From: Plasmodiophora brassicae
Lineage: Eukaryota; Endomyxa; Phytomyxea; Plasmodiophorida; Plasmodiophoridae
Reading direction: 5' to 3'
Length of the DNA stretch: 64,000 bases
NCBI GenBank assembly: GCA_039704465.1
Contig: JASFAU010000001.1
Coordinates: forward strand, 1,488,001 to 1,552,000
Position numbers and translations under genes: made by a program. Below the pieces are notes generated by a model that was not told the origin of the DNA, did no database searches, and was given only the letters and a program-made list of their open reading frames with translations. Numbering within the stretch: the first letter of the stretch is position 1; the number at the start of each line of letters is the position of its first letter. This document shows positions 37,783-49,058 of the stretch, piece after piece.

Positions 37783-38559
37783 TCAGTCGCAGCGCGCCAC
37801 GATTACGACGGCCTCTAGACCGATCGGATCGCCACGGTCAATCACGGCTTGAAAGCGTCCCCGAAGCGTTGAGCACCATGGGTCCGTTGCCGTGTTGCGC
37901 TTCTCGATCCTGGCCCACATAGCAACGGCATTATCCGTGTCCCACAGTTCGTAGACGCATTGCTGTCGCCATATCGCGACTCGCTTGAATCCGGCAGCCA
38001 GAATGCGTTTCTTCAGAGCGTCAAGGTCTGCACCAACATCGAACTCCTTCGACAGGCCCGCACCCGGTTTCTGATTCGCCGTTATGATTGTGCTGTGCTC
38101 TGGACGACCCCAGACCGAGAACGCCGCAATGCCATCATCTGACAGTACGCGGCGAGCTTCGCGAAGCATAGCGTCGGCATCCGGAACGAGGTGCAACGTC
38201 ATGTTTGCGATGTATCTGTCGAACTGGCCATTGGAGAACGGGGACAGGTCAATGGCGTTGGCAACAGCGACCTCACGAAGGCCGGGGTGAACACCCAGGA
38301 ATTTGCTCGCAATATCGACCATGACGGGCGTGTAATCCGTCGCCGTCAGCTGGGCGCCCTCCGGCAAACGGTTCAGAATCGCGGACGCGCACGTGCCGCG
38401 CCCAGCGCCGACTTCCAGGACCTGTCTCGCCCCATCTAGCTGGAGGTGCTCCAGCAGCACCCCCCAGCTCTGGGTCATGAGACTTTCACACGCATCGAAG
38501 TCCAACGCCAGCCCCTCCCAGTGCGCCCTGGACGCCTTCAGCGCCGCCTCGGTCATCAT
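37783..38559 (-). CDS. Class I SAM-dependent methyltransferase, copy 1
   Basis: An intronless gene of 258 residues. Motif I is QVLEVGAGRGTCASAI. ATDYTPVMVDIASKF is motif Post I, and FDRYIANMTLHLVPDADAML carries motif II. The motifs are those of UbiE/COQ5-like small-molecule methyltransferases (Methyltransf_11/25). The C-terminal part includes RIEKRNTATDPWC and EAVVIVAR. The substrate is unknown. A near-identical copy lies 220 bp upstream; the absence of introns in both, unlike most neighbours, would fit a gene acquired as a bacterial or retro copy. Confidence 0.88.
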   Translation of the reverse strand: MMTEAALKASRAHWEGLALDFDACESLMTQSWGVLLEHLQLDGARQVLEVGAGRGTCASAILNRLPEGAQLTATDYTPVMVDIASKFLGVHPGLREVAVANAIDLSPFSNGQFDRYIANMTLHLVPDADAMLREARRVLSDDGIAAFSVWGRPEHSTIITANQKPGAGLSKEFDVGADLDALKKRILAAGFKRVAIWRQQCVYELWDTDNAVAMWARIEKRNTATDPWCSTLRGRFQAVIDRGDPIGLEAVVIVARCD

Positions 38560-38776
38560 CCCGCTGCCAGAACCCGATGTAACGAATAACGACGTATGCC
38601 GCTTGCCGTTTCGCCTCCCCAGGGCGTTGTTACTTCAGGTCACGCTCGGCGGTTTCGGTCGCTGTACATTAGTGGACTGTGGGCGTTCCAGTTACGATAT
38701 TTTTTTGCAGGTCGAAGACATCCCTTCGTCACAGGAGATTGTAACGAATTCGTCAGACTCGGAGCGCAGTAGGCAG

Positions 38777-39550
38777 TCAGCATCGGGCGACAATCACGAT
38801 GGCCTCTAGGCCGATCGGCTCGCCGCGATCGACCACGGCTTGGTACCGTGCGCGAAGCGTCGCACACCATGGGTCCGTTGCGATGTCCCGCTTCTCGACC
38901 CGGGCCCATAAAGCAACGGCGTTGTCTGCGTCCCACAGCTCGTAGACGCACTGGTGACGCCACATCGTGACACGCTGGAAACCGGCAGCCAAAATACGTT
39001 GCTTGAGAGCGGCAACGTCGGCACCCAGATTGAAATTCGTCGATAGTCCCGCGTCCGGTTTCTGGTTCGCCGTCATGATGGCACTGTGCTCGGGACGCCC
39101 CCAGATCGAGAACGCTGCAATGCCGTCATCAGACAGAACGCGGCGAGCTTCACGAAGCATGGCGTCGGCGTCAGGAACAATGTGCAACGTCATGTTGGCG
39201 ATGTACCTGTTGAACTGCCCATCGGAGAACGGGGACAGGTCAATGGCGTTCGCAACAGCGACGTCTCGAAGGGCTGGCTGCGCGCCCAAGAACTTACGCG
39301 CGATCTCGACCATGGTAGGCGTGTAATCCGTTGCAGTCAGCTGTGCACCAGCCGGCAAACGTCCCAGAATCGCGGACGCACACGTGCCACGCCCAGCACC
39401 GACTTCAAGGACCTGCCGCGACCCGCCTAGCTCGAGATGGTCCAGCAGCACCCTCCAGCTTTGCGACATCAGGGGTTCGTATGCATCGAAATCCAACGCA
39501 AGCACGTTCCAACGCGCTCTCGTCGCCTTCAGATCGTCCTCGATCGTCAT
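38777..39550 (-). CDS. Class I SAM-dependent methyltransferase, copy 2
   Basis: An intronless gene of 257 residues from ATG 39550 (MTIEDDLKATRARWNVLALD). It is the tandem paralogue of the preceding gene, with the same motifs (QVLEVGAGRGTCASAI, ATDYTPTMVEIARKFLG, YIANMTLHIVPDADAM) and the same C-terminal VIVAR. Differences are mostly conservative, such as NRYIANM for DRYIANM, so both copies appear functional. An in-frame ATG at 39628 adds 26 basic residues with no counterpart in copy 1. Confidence 0.88.
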   Translation of the reverse strand: MTIEDDLKATRARWNVLALDFDAYEPLMSQSWRVLLDHLELGGSRQVLEVGAGRGTCASAILGRLPAGAQLTATDYTPTMVEIARKFLGAQPALRDVAVANAIDLSPFSDGQFNRYIANMTLHIVPDADAMLREARRVLSDDGIAAFSIWGRPEHSAIMTANQKPDAGLSTNFNLGADVAALKQRILAAGFQRVTMWRHQCVYELWDADNAVALWARVEKRDIATDPWCATLRARYQAVVDRGEPIGLEAIVIVARC

Positions 39551-39743
39551 CCTCCTTGTGCCACTCCGCCCCCACGTCCGTTTTTCGTGTGCCGACGCAG
39601 CGCTTTTCTGGTGGCAACGCTGCGCCACCTCATAATGTGAGACTTATCAATCGATCCGGCCACGGTCTCCTCTGCGTGTCCAACCCTGCGGACGTCGGGA
39701 AACATACGGCAGTCACTCCACATTCTCGACATTACTGTATATA

Positions 39744-41267
39744 TTACAGGGGAACCGCATTGGTGCTGTGATTACCTTTCGGTGCCGATGACCGCAGCTC
39801 AGCGTTCTGGCGTGACAGGTTGGCGCAAAGTTCCCGGAGGCCGACCACGTCGTTCGCCGTGGCTCGCAACGACGCAGCATCGGCCTTGAGAGCTTCCAAA
39901 GCAGCCTCGGCGACTTCACAGCGTTTCTTCATCTGTTGCATTGCAGCATCAGGTTCCGATTGGCCTCGCTCCGACTCGTAAGCAGAGAGAATTTCGCGAA
40001 GCCCGTTCACTTCCAGTGTGAGGCACGCTTCCTGCAAGGCGTAGTCAGCGTAGCGCCTGATCAATATAGACACACACACATTAGCCGAAGCCATGTCAAG
40101 TTGGCGCTGCAACGCGGTCGCATGCGTCTTCGCTTCCGTGATCGCAATCCGGTTGCGAGAAGCGGAGGCTTCCAGCATGGCATTCTCGTCTGTAAGTGTC
40201 TGGATGATGATCGCCAGACGGGACAGTTCTTTGCGTAACTAGGAATGATGGCCATCAGCGTGCATTTTCGACAGTTCATTTCACGGCGGCTACCTCTTCG
40301 TCTTTAGCTTTGAGGGACCTGACAAAGTGAGCGAGAGCTTCTGGATCGTCATGACCAGAATCGCCAGACGCCTGCTGAAGTGCAGAACGCCACTGCCCCA
40401 CAGCAAGCTCTGCCTGGCGAAGCCGTTGCTCTCCAGCAATCGCACTGGCCTGAACCGACTCTAGCCTGGTATCGTGTCAGAGGGCCATGATGGGTACAGC
40501 TTCGCGTTAACAGCCACTACACCTTTCGATTTTAGCATTGGCTCCACGAAGCTCTTCTTCGAGCAAAGTGGACTGTGACGCAACAGCGGCCAGCGATTGC
40601 ACCTGGCGTTCCAGAGCCCGGCAACGCCGCTGCTCTCGACACGCAGCCAGCACTTCATTCTAGCACCATGCAGCATTAGCATGATATTCACCTAAGCAAA
40701 CTTTGCATTACCTGTTGCGCTCGATGAGTCTCCTCAATGTGTCTTAGCGCATTGTTTCGCCGTTCAAGCTCCAGCCTCAACTCAGTGATCTCAATGGACT
40801 GAGCATTCAGTTGCGCCTGGTATGCCGTTAGAATGCGCGACGCAGGAGATCGAAGTAGCCCGACAGCTGACCTGTAAGTCCAAGACTTGCTGCCGCGCTG
40901 CTGTGGACGACTGGTCTCGACCGAGGTTCTCTTTGCCCAGTTGCATCTCCAGCTCGGCAATGCGGACCTTGGCGCGCTCGAGGTCGATCTGCGCCTGCGA
41001 TTGCTGAGTGACGGCGCTGGTCTCGCACGCCGCCTGCGTCTACACAGCAACCGCCCCATAAGCCTTGGTACCTACTGTAGGTAGGTTCCTGAATCCGCAT
41101 GACCACAGTACCCGTTTCAGCTGGCGCTGCGCCTCCTCGACTGCATGAAGCGCCTGCTCTCGCCGGGCGTCCGCCTCAACAGCGCGCTTCTCGGACGCCG
41201 CCAGCGAATCGAGCAGGAAGCGCAGCTGGACGCGCAGCGTTGATACGCGGCTGGGCGCATCCGCCAT
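39744..41267 (-). CDS. Coiled-coil protein, weakly MAD1-like
   Basis: Seven exons (41267-41112, 41039-40872, 40816-40712, 40659-40523, 40465-40285, 40238-40080, 40031-39744) encode 397 residues. Almost all is coiled coil, e.g. QSQAQIDLERAKVRIAELEM and ELRLELERRNNALRHIEE. The segment LEVNGLREILSAYESERGQS is reminiscent of the LR.IL.SY..E segment of the spindle checkpoint protein MAD1. The C-terminal MAD1 head and a clear MAD2-binding motif are not seen, so the assignment is tentative. All seven exon joins keep frame. Confidence 0.7.
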
Positions 41268-41448
41268 CGCGCGGTCCGGACGCGATTCTGGGCTCTGGCG
41301 TGGGCGCCGCACATTTCACGTTCGCGGCGACAATGGCCATTACGGTCCGTTATCCGTTCCTGCCTCTGCATGCTGCACTGTTCGCAGACGCGTCCGGACA
41401 GAGTGGACCTACTGTCGCCCGCGAAGCGTCTGCCGTCAAACCATACAT

Positions 41449-43839
41449 TTATGCAGCGAATTCGGACATAGAATTGTTGTTGCCGGGTAGTCTGAAAGGT
41501 CCTTTCATGCTGTTACGACCTACTGGCCTGCGGGTGCCATCGCCAACCGCTCCAAGCCATTTCCTGCCGTGCTGGGACGCTTCTGGCCGCCCAGCACGTT
41601 TTCTCAGGGTTTGGTCAGCGTCATCTTGAGCCGCGACAGGTTGCTTGGCTTTCGATGCAATACGCGAAGGCGGTTCGCGCAGACCAAAGCTCGATGCCAC
41701 ATGACCTATAGGCGATTAGGATTGCAACACGAAACCCTATCGGCAACAACACGTACCGAGATGCAAGTTGTGGGCACTGAGGATTGAGCGAAGCGCCCGG
41801 GGATAAGCAGCATAGGCCCGCATATAGCTCGTGAACGCCGACGCCCCGAGCACCTTCAGACTGGGTTCGATCTCGACAAGACGGACGAACTGCTTGGCCA
41901 TGCTGGCATACGTGCAATCTCCTAGGTCCTACAAGCACACATCGATGAGAACGCGAACGCCAATCGTCCATGGGGAGACCGAACCTGTTGTTGGGTTTCT
42001 TGCTGCAGCGTGCGGAGAAGGTCGGTACAGTCTAGCTTATCCAACTTGATGTGGTTTTCTTGAAGAGTCGTAGCGAACTTCGCCTCCGGCTGGGACAGAA
42101 TTATCAACGACCTCCCACGCCTCCCAAGTCGAGCTGTTCGCCCAATTCTGTGGATGTAATCCGCGAAATCGGCAGGCGGGTTGAACTGGATGATCCAGTC
42201 AAGCGACGGTAGGTCGAGTCCACGAGCTGCCACGTCGGTACACAAAAGAACTCCACCCTTGCACTTCCTGAACTGGGAGAACACTTCGACACAGTCAGCA
42301 CGTTCTGTAGACCGACAGGCAATACACAACGCGAGACCTTGGTTGCGTTCCTGCGCGCTCATGCTGCCGTGAAGTTTGAACAAGGGTGCAGGTATCAACG
42401 GATCACGCAGCTGATCCACAAACTCGCCAACGAGTTCCTGGTCCCCTTCTTCAAGTTGCTGGTTTGGATCCGCTTGAGGAGGCCAGCACGCGTACGTGAA
42501 CAACTGATGATAAAACTCCACTTGGTCGCACGTGGACACAAACACAATGGCCTTGAAATCGTCACCACCTGGCAGCCAGTCAGATCATACACCAAGCGCC
42601 CGCGTAACGGATACCACCTGAGTAGGTTCTGATCTTCCATCGCAGGAATGAACACAATGCAACCAACCGAAGGCGATCGGGCACAGTTACGTAGCCCTGC
42701 ATCAATCCAGACGGAATGTCGACAGCGCCCTCAACACCGAGCATACTGCCACTGTTCGATGGCTGGTTTCGTGTCGCAAGTGAGCATTCGACGGTTACAG
42801 GATCCTTCAAGAATATCGATCCGAGTTTCTTGACGCGCTTGTCCAGCGTTGCAGAGAACAACGCACATTGCAGACGGTTGATGTTCGTCGTCGCTTTCAG
42901 TGCGTCAGAGATGGCCTGAAGATCTTTCTCGAACCCCAGATCGAGCAGCCGGTCGGCTTCGTCAAGGATGAAGAACTCACAGTTTGATATGTTAAAGGCG
43001 GCCGTATTCTGAATATGATCAAGCAGGCGGCCAGGAGTGCAAACCAGGACCGTGACGCCTGCAAACAATGTTACAAGAGACATTCCGCCCATCCGACTGT
43101 GGTACGAACCTTTGCGGAGCGACGCTTTCTCGGATTTCATCTTCTGCCCACCCATGACAACACCGGCAACTATCTGAGGATATCGCTGGGTTAACCTGGA
43201 GAAGACGGCATGCGTCTGAAGACACAGTTCACGGGTTGGACTCAGGACGAGCGCAAGCGTTCCCATCTCTCGCGTAACTCGAGGTCGAGATTCTGCCACG
43301 AGACTGTTCAGGATCGGTAACAGAAACGCTGTCGCAAAGTAAGTAACAGCTAAATGCAGTAGTCGCATCAGCAGCAAACCTAGAGTCTTTCCTGAGCCAG
43401 TCTGGGACTGTACCAGGACGTCGCCTCCTTTCAGAAGGTGAGGAATGGATAAACTCTGGACCTGAGTTGGTTTCGAAATCTGAAGCTTCTCGTCAAGCTG
43501 CTTGGCAATGCCATTGCTGATCCCAATGGCTTCAAATCCCTCTGCATCACGAGCAAAAAGTGACGAACAGTCTCCGCGATTACGAAGCTTCTCCAGTTCC
43601 GTTACGTTCGCCACCTCCACTGGAATTGCACCTAAACCAATGCGTTACTACAGGTGGCCATCAGATCCCGCGTTGCTACTGTTACGCTTGATCTTCGGAA
43701 GTGAGCCCGCTTGTGACGCACTCCAAGGACCAGGTTTACCGTTGGAACGGTGCCGCTTCTTGTTGTTGCCTTCGGCATCGTCCACGGGTCTCGAATACGT
43801 TTGGCGCTGAGCAGTACTGACGTTAATCTGAATCGACAT
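41449..43839 (-). CDS. DEAD-box RNA helicase, DDX31/Dbp7 type
   Basis: The gene begins at ATG 43839 with a basic region (NNKKRHRSNGKPGPW). The frame is rejoined by about eight introns of 48-60 bp. Helicase motifs in order: Q motif ISKPTQVQSLSIPHL, I SQTGSGKT, Ia SPTREL, VLVCTPGRLLDH, II LDEADRLLDLGF, III SATLDKR, V TDVAARGLDLP and VI HRIGRTARLGRRG. GGQKMKSEKASLRKG and the C-terminal HNLHLGHVASSFGLREPP are typical of DDX31/Dbp7, which acts in 60S ribosome assembly in the nucleolus. The C terminus is basic. Confidence 0.9.
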
Positions 43840-44296
43840 TCCTCTGGGTGACCTTGCCACAGTCTGCTGCCCTCAGGTCAGTCACCGACGGCGCGTTCGG
43901 GGTTCCACTCCGCGGTCCGTACGGACTCCGCAAGGCACCACGCCTTTCAAAATGCTTCCTTGGCGGGCTTGGCGCGGGGTCACCGATCATTCACCAAGCG
44001 CTCTTCTAATTGTATCCTACATTGGTACGAATATTCCCCACGTGGAACTTGTATAATCTGCAGTCATCATGAACGTAGCTACCCCAACAACTGCCGCAAA
44101 GAGGTGAAAGATACGGTCAAGGGTCAACACATGCTATGGAGTGATGTTTGTAACAAAATTCGGCCTGCAAAAATGCAACTTGCACGGGACGGGAGAAGCA
44201 AAATTCTGTGAAGGACTGTTGCTCTAGACGGCATTGCGGGGAGCCGGTGACGGGTGATCGCCGTTGGCAGCGATTGTGGCTTGAAGTGGACCAGCG
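43840..44296. other. Divergent intergenic region
   Basis: A 457-bp region lies between the helicase and NDUFS5 genes. A short frame from ATG 44070 (MNVATPTTAAKR) ends quickly and does not splice into the next gene. No other feature was recognised. Confidence 0.4.
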
Positions 44297-44652
44297 ATGT
44301 CCTCTGGGCTTGGAGCACACGGATCGACGGGGCGTTGCTTCCTGTTCTGGAACGCGTACTCCAAGTGCCTTCGCAGTGCGACTGTCCCGCATAAGGATTG
44401 TATTCTCGAGCGCGATGATTACATGGAGTGCCTTTATCACAGGAAGCTGGTGGGCGAATGGCACCATCTTATGTGCATATATCGTCGTTTCAAAGTCGTT
44501 GCAGAAAATCCGCTACATGGCCCTGGCCGAGAAAGAAAAGGAGCACAAAGCGAAACAAGAACAGCAGGCAGCGAAAGGCGAGGTCGGTACACCAAATATG
44601 CCAGCTCGCTTTTCATTCGCTCAGTCCTACGTTGGCACAGTCTGCTTCGTAG
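44297..44652 (+). CDS. NDUFS5: Complex I 15-kDa-type subunit NDUFS5 (CHCH protein)
   Basis: Three exons (44297-44449, 44505-44582, 44641-44652; introns 55 and 58 bp) give 80 residues, close to the 83 of plant NDUFS5. The start MSSGLGAHGSTGRCFLFWNA parallels the plant form. The twin cysteine pairs are C-x9-type (RCFLFWNAYSKC and KDCILERDDYMEC), followed by a basic/acidic helix (EKEKEHKAKQEQQ). It is a supernumerary subunit of mitochondrial complex I on the intermembrane-space side. The last four codons sit in a tiny exon; if that splice is wrong the frame runs on to 44840. Confidence 0.82.
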
Positions 44653-44928
44653 CACGGCCCGTAGATGTCAGAGCCTTAAATACATCGCCGATAACTGACG
44701 AACGACGACGGATCCGAACCTCGTGTCTACTCATACAGGATAGGCGGTTGTCATACGTACGAATTGGCCATACCGACACACCGTCGTGTATTCTTCATGG
44801 CGAGCACATGACGGTCAGACGCTGGTCGGCACCGGTGTGATGCTTGTCACGAACGGTTGATGAGTTGTGCGCACAACCCGCTCCCTGATCAATCTGTCAA
44901 CTACAGATCGCACGTGCGTCCAGTGATG

Positions 44929-47312
44929 TCAATCGAACCAGGTATGTCCATTCGGATTCAGGAACGTGGGACTGGATTCAGTAACCTTTGGAAACGACGC
45001 GGTTCATCACCTTTGAAGAAATAGTAACATGATACACGTACTAGATTGATAGGTAGAAGTACTGTTCGATTGTTCACGAGGCCGGATGTAAATCCGGTGT
45101 AGCCAGCCATTGCACCGTGCTACAGAACAGGATGTTAGGACGGATATCTTCAATGCTAGTAGAGCTGGAACAAACCACTGCATTCTGCGCCAAGATCATG
45201 CAGTAAATGGCATCGGATGCGTTGGCTGGCACGCTGCGGATCATGTACGATGGATCGTTGTACTTAATCGAGACTTCCGTGCCAATGGATCTGAAGTGAT
45301 CTTTCAATACTTTCTTCAAGTACACTCCAATGTCTTCAGGAATATAATTTCCGCTGGCGTCTCGGACGTCAGATTTCTGCTAACGATCAGGGTCCGCTAA
45401 AGGTCCATTGCCAGCGCCAACGCTACCTGTAACAGGTTGCCACCAGCACCTTCGGCAAGGACAATAGTACAGTGACCATTCTTTTCAATTGCTACAAATG
45501 TGAAGTTAGACCACGTAACATATCTCTTGATTCAGATGTACCTCGTTTGATATGACTGAGGATACCTTGGTCACCTTCAAGTTGAATAGGAATCTCTGCA
45601 ATTAGGCACAAGTCGACTTCTTGGCTCGCTGATGGAAATGTTCGGAAGTAGCCAACATGCTGTGACGACAGACACCCTACCAAGGGTAGCGTGTGCAGCG
45701 ATGAAACCCGCATAGCGTCCCATGAGCTTGACCAGGCCAATTCCTTTAGGAACGCAGGCAGCCTCCACTCGAGCACTTGCTATAGCCTTTTGGGCCTCTT
45801 CTACAGCGGTGTTAAACCCGAACGATCTACGAAGATGAATTAAAAAACAATCAAGATCGGTCTAGATCATCAGGCCTACCTATCAATGATCCCGATATCG
45901 TTGTCTATTGTTTTGGGTATGCAGACAACTGAAATCTTGAGCTTGCGACGACGAACTTCCTGTATGGCAACCGTGAGACCGCGGCTTTAGCCATAAGGAA
46001 CCTTGTCCAGCTGACATCATATATGGCTGTTGCTCCACGATGAGTGCCGTCGCCTCCAATAATGTAGATTTGACTGATATCGTGCTCCTTGATCGCATTG
46101 AGAATCTTATCTTAACAAACGTTCATTCACGCAGCCCTGGTTATTTGCCAAGGCCCCCTACCGAGGTCGAACCCACCACGAGAGGAGCCTAGCATGGTTC
46201 CCTGGGACACAAGGATTAGACCGTGAACGATATTACTTCGTGGATAATACATACGCCTGTTTTGTGAAAAGCCTGTGTGACGGCAGGTGTCAGCCTCAAG
46301 TACGGCAGGAAGTCTGGATCGTAGAATCCTCGATATCCAAATCGGATTCCGTACACTGTGTCAACGCTATAGTTGTCTACGCAGCAGTTAGCTGAATCAT
46401 ACTTGTAAAAACACCCCCGAACCTACAGTGGAGCATCTCCACAAGCTCGTGAATAACGTCGTTCAGACCAGGACAGAGTCCCCCGCAAGTGACAATGCAC
46501 GCAACAACCTGTGTACGTTCTTTCAGTGAGAAAATGCCGACGACGACAGATAGACCTTGCCTCGGTTGGACGAAAAACGATCTCGCTGCGAGGGCCAGCG
46601 CGAACGAAAGCCGTGCCACGACTGTGTTCTTGGGTTCGAACAAGGTCACTCAGGACCACTAGTGGCACATCAGCCCTGATGCACGCGTATATCCCATAGA
46701 GGCAACCAACCTTGGCCATCACTGACGGCCACACAATAGCCGCGCCGAGAGCTTGTCCCTGTCCGCGTTCGGAAGAACCTGTTGTCATAGTATTCGATGT
46801 CGGGCAAGTAATCCGATAGCCTCGGCACAGGGTGGACGTATATTTCGTTGATCACTTGGCTATGGCGATTACTCTGTTTAACGCATGACTTTCAACAGGA
46901 ACCCGTGTGCCTTACCTCGACTTCTGTGTCTGTGCTTGCAACTTCTCTGAGAAGAGCTTCGCTTGTCCTGAATGATACAAATGCGATGGACTGCCGGGAA
47001 CTTCGGCATAGTCTGGCACGGTTTCCTCTGCAACACCGAACGTGTTAGTACTTATGGTGTAGAGACCAATCGAAGCCACGATATGCGACCTTCCCGGTTT
47101 CGACAGTTTGGTGACGTCAACGCCAGAATCAGCGTCTTGCGCCTCTTGCGCTGCTCAGCGAGGTGGCCGACGATCCACGCGACGGACGCTAACGCGGCGA
47201 ATGCTCCGACGTGCACCAGCAGCTCGCGCAAAGACCCATGGTCGCCGTGCCACCACGAGCGGCGCCGGTCGTCGCCGCCCCCATCATCAGCGCGCGCCGG
47301 GCCTGCCGCCAT
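44929..47312 (-). CDS. Phosphofructokinase, plant type, with N-terminal membrane segment
   Basis: About 13 exons can be traced. From ATG 47312 the first exon has a hydrophobic segment ([20 protein letters not shown]) after a basic/acidic lead. The rest follows plant-type [123 protein letters not shown] and [13 protein letters not shown]. The GGDGT and PKTIDND motifs suggest the ATP-dependent branch. It phosphorylates fructose 6-phosphate in glycolysis. The exon boundary near 46,700 is unsettled, and one intron (donor GCAAGG near 46,552) appears to be GC-AG. Confidence 0.9.
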
Positions 47313-47623
47313 GAATAAACGCGTCAGAATCCGTGCAGACGCAAAATCGGGTCTGTCGGGGGCCCACCTCTCGGACGCCATCGCAGGGCACTCGTCGAGC
47401 GGACAAGCCCCCCATTGTCCACCCCCGGCACTTCCCCCGTCTGCGACCTAGTCTGCTACTTGTTTGATGAAATCAAGCCGGCAGAAACTGGAGCCCTTTG
47501 CTGCCGTCTGCGTCCCGGGGTGGGGCGGTACGGACGATTGTAGTAGGCCTGCAGTGCCGAACCAAAATCGGCGTAGCTTGAGGGGCCCCCCACCCGCTTC
47601 GGCCTACGTAAGTGCAAAAGACA
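47313..47623. other. Divergent intergenic region
   Basis: About 310 bp lie between the PFK start and the secreted-protein gene. The PFK frame remains open up to ATG 47381, so a longer presequence is possible. No other feature was recognised. Confidence 0.4.
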
Positions 47624-48184
47624 ATGGGCGACGTCATTTTCGGTATGGTTGGGAGGGTTTGGTTCGGAATGGTGCCGTTAGCGGTCATCGTGATCGGCGT
47701 GCTGGGTGGCGTGTGCGCCAGCGACGTGCCCGTGTCGATCAGCTGTCGGGACGGTGTCGTCGTGACGGCAAGTCGGGAGCCAGACGATGGCCTATTCATC
47801 GAGCTGCAGGCGGACGAGGAGATCGGGTTCTACGCACTGAAGAACAACCGGTTGAAGTTTCAGTACACGATGCCGTGCGAGAAGGATCCCGTCCTGACGT
47901 TCAACTCGACGAACGCTGGGCCCGGCTGCGTCTGGCTGAACGGGGAGCGAGCATGCGTCGGCCAAGTCAACGATGAACAGTTCATCTGGGAGCTGTTATG
48001 CCAGGAGAAGGACTACGTCTTCATCCGGTCGCGCGATCCCAACGACCCGTCCTCGATCACAGCAATACTGGGGTTCAATTCAAAGGACGCCTTCATGCAA
48101 TCCAAGTTCTGGCTCGACATTCCGCACAACAGGAAACTTCGGTTCCTCGGCCACATACCAGATTGCGACGGAATATTCACCTAG
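47624..48184 (+). CDS. Small secreted protein, unknown
   Basis: An intronless frame of 186 residues. After MGDVIFGMVGRVWFG a hydrophobic core (MVPLAVIVIGVLGGVCA) ends with a good signal-peptidase site before SDVPVSISC. The mature part of about 150 residues has six cysteines (CRDG, PCEK, GCVW, ACVG, LCQE, DCDG), is beta-like, and contains a sequon (NST). There is no further membrane span and no retention signal. It could be an effector or wall protein if the organism is a parasite, but that is inference. No family was recognised. Confidence 0.68.
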   Translation: MGDVIFGMVGRVWFGMVPLAVIVIGVLGGVCASDVPVSISCRDGVVVTASREPDDGLFIELQADEEIGFYALKNNRLKFQYTMPCEKDPVLTFNSTNAGPGCVWLNGERACVGQVNDEQFIWELLCQEKDYVFIRSRDPNDPSSITAILGFNSKDAFMQSKFWLDIPHNRKLRFLGHIPDCDGIFT

Positions 48185-48316
48185 CTATTTCGCTTGCACC
48201 CTATTTCCTTCGATACCAGAGTACTCCATACAGTTTCCATCGCCTTCGTCCCTTGCTCACATTCAATGGGTCACTTCTAGCCCGTGCAAGATCACGCGGG
48301 GGTACTAACGCAGCGT

Positions 48317-49058
48317 ATGGAGAGGTCGACGATGGTGGTGGCGGTGGAGGAGCGTGTCGTTCGGCAGTTGCAGGATCCTGCTGTGAAGGGAGCGTTCCAG
48401 CACAGATTGCGGCTGGAACGTGCACGATGCCAGCCGCGACGTCCATCACAGGATGACGGTTCGCCCAAGTTTAAGACCGTTGCCAGCCTTCTACAGTTGC
48501 CAGCTCAACATGGTTACAAACAGGTGCGGATTCATGGCGGCGCGTTGGCCGAATGCTGTAATCTAACTTGCACGTTGACGGTTAGGTTAGGACGACTTAC
48601 CAAGAACTTATGACGCCTCGAATCGGACCCCAGACAGCGAGGGATGACTGCCCTACGGCGATCAGGGGAGTACCACAGAAACCCAGGGAGGGACAGTCAC
48701 CTCCGACAAAGACCCTAGCGCGTTGCGAATCGGCGCCGATGTCTACGTCGGGTTGGGTACCGAGGGAGGGCAGCCAGACTGCCCGACAAGTACGACGTCC
48801 GTTGCGCCCCGGCCACCCCAATTCGCAAGAGGCGATCCAGCAGCGTTGGCAGCAAAACTATCGACAATCCCAGGATGGCAGGATGTTGAACCACTATCGA
48901 AAGAGCGTGCTCCTTCGAGGGTACACCAGCCAGGCCCAGTTGCCAATGTCGGAACTGCTCCGATGGCAGTGTTGAGGCGATGCTGGCCAACGTGCTCACC
49001 TAATGCATTATTGAGTTGGCTCCCCGCTGACCACACTCGGCTTCACGCTCGTCCTTGA
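48317..49058 (+). CDS. Basic protein of unknown function (model uncertain)
   Basis: The first exon starts MERSTMVVAVEERVVRQLQD and is helical and basic up to LPAQHGYKQ (about 48520). Joining it to a downstream exon near GSTTETQGGTVTSDK needs an intron of about 145 bp, or two introns around a small exon (DDLPRTYDASNRTP). The second part holds DPAALAAKLSTIPGWQDVEP and ends beyond the 3' end of the opposite gene at 49008. Neither half matches a known family. The 50-bp overlap with the convergent gene makes the 3' end doubtful. Confidence 0.4.
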
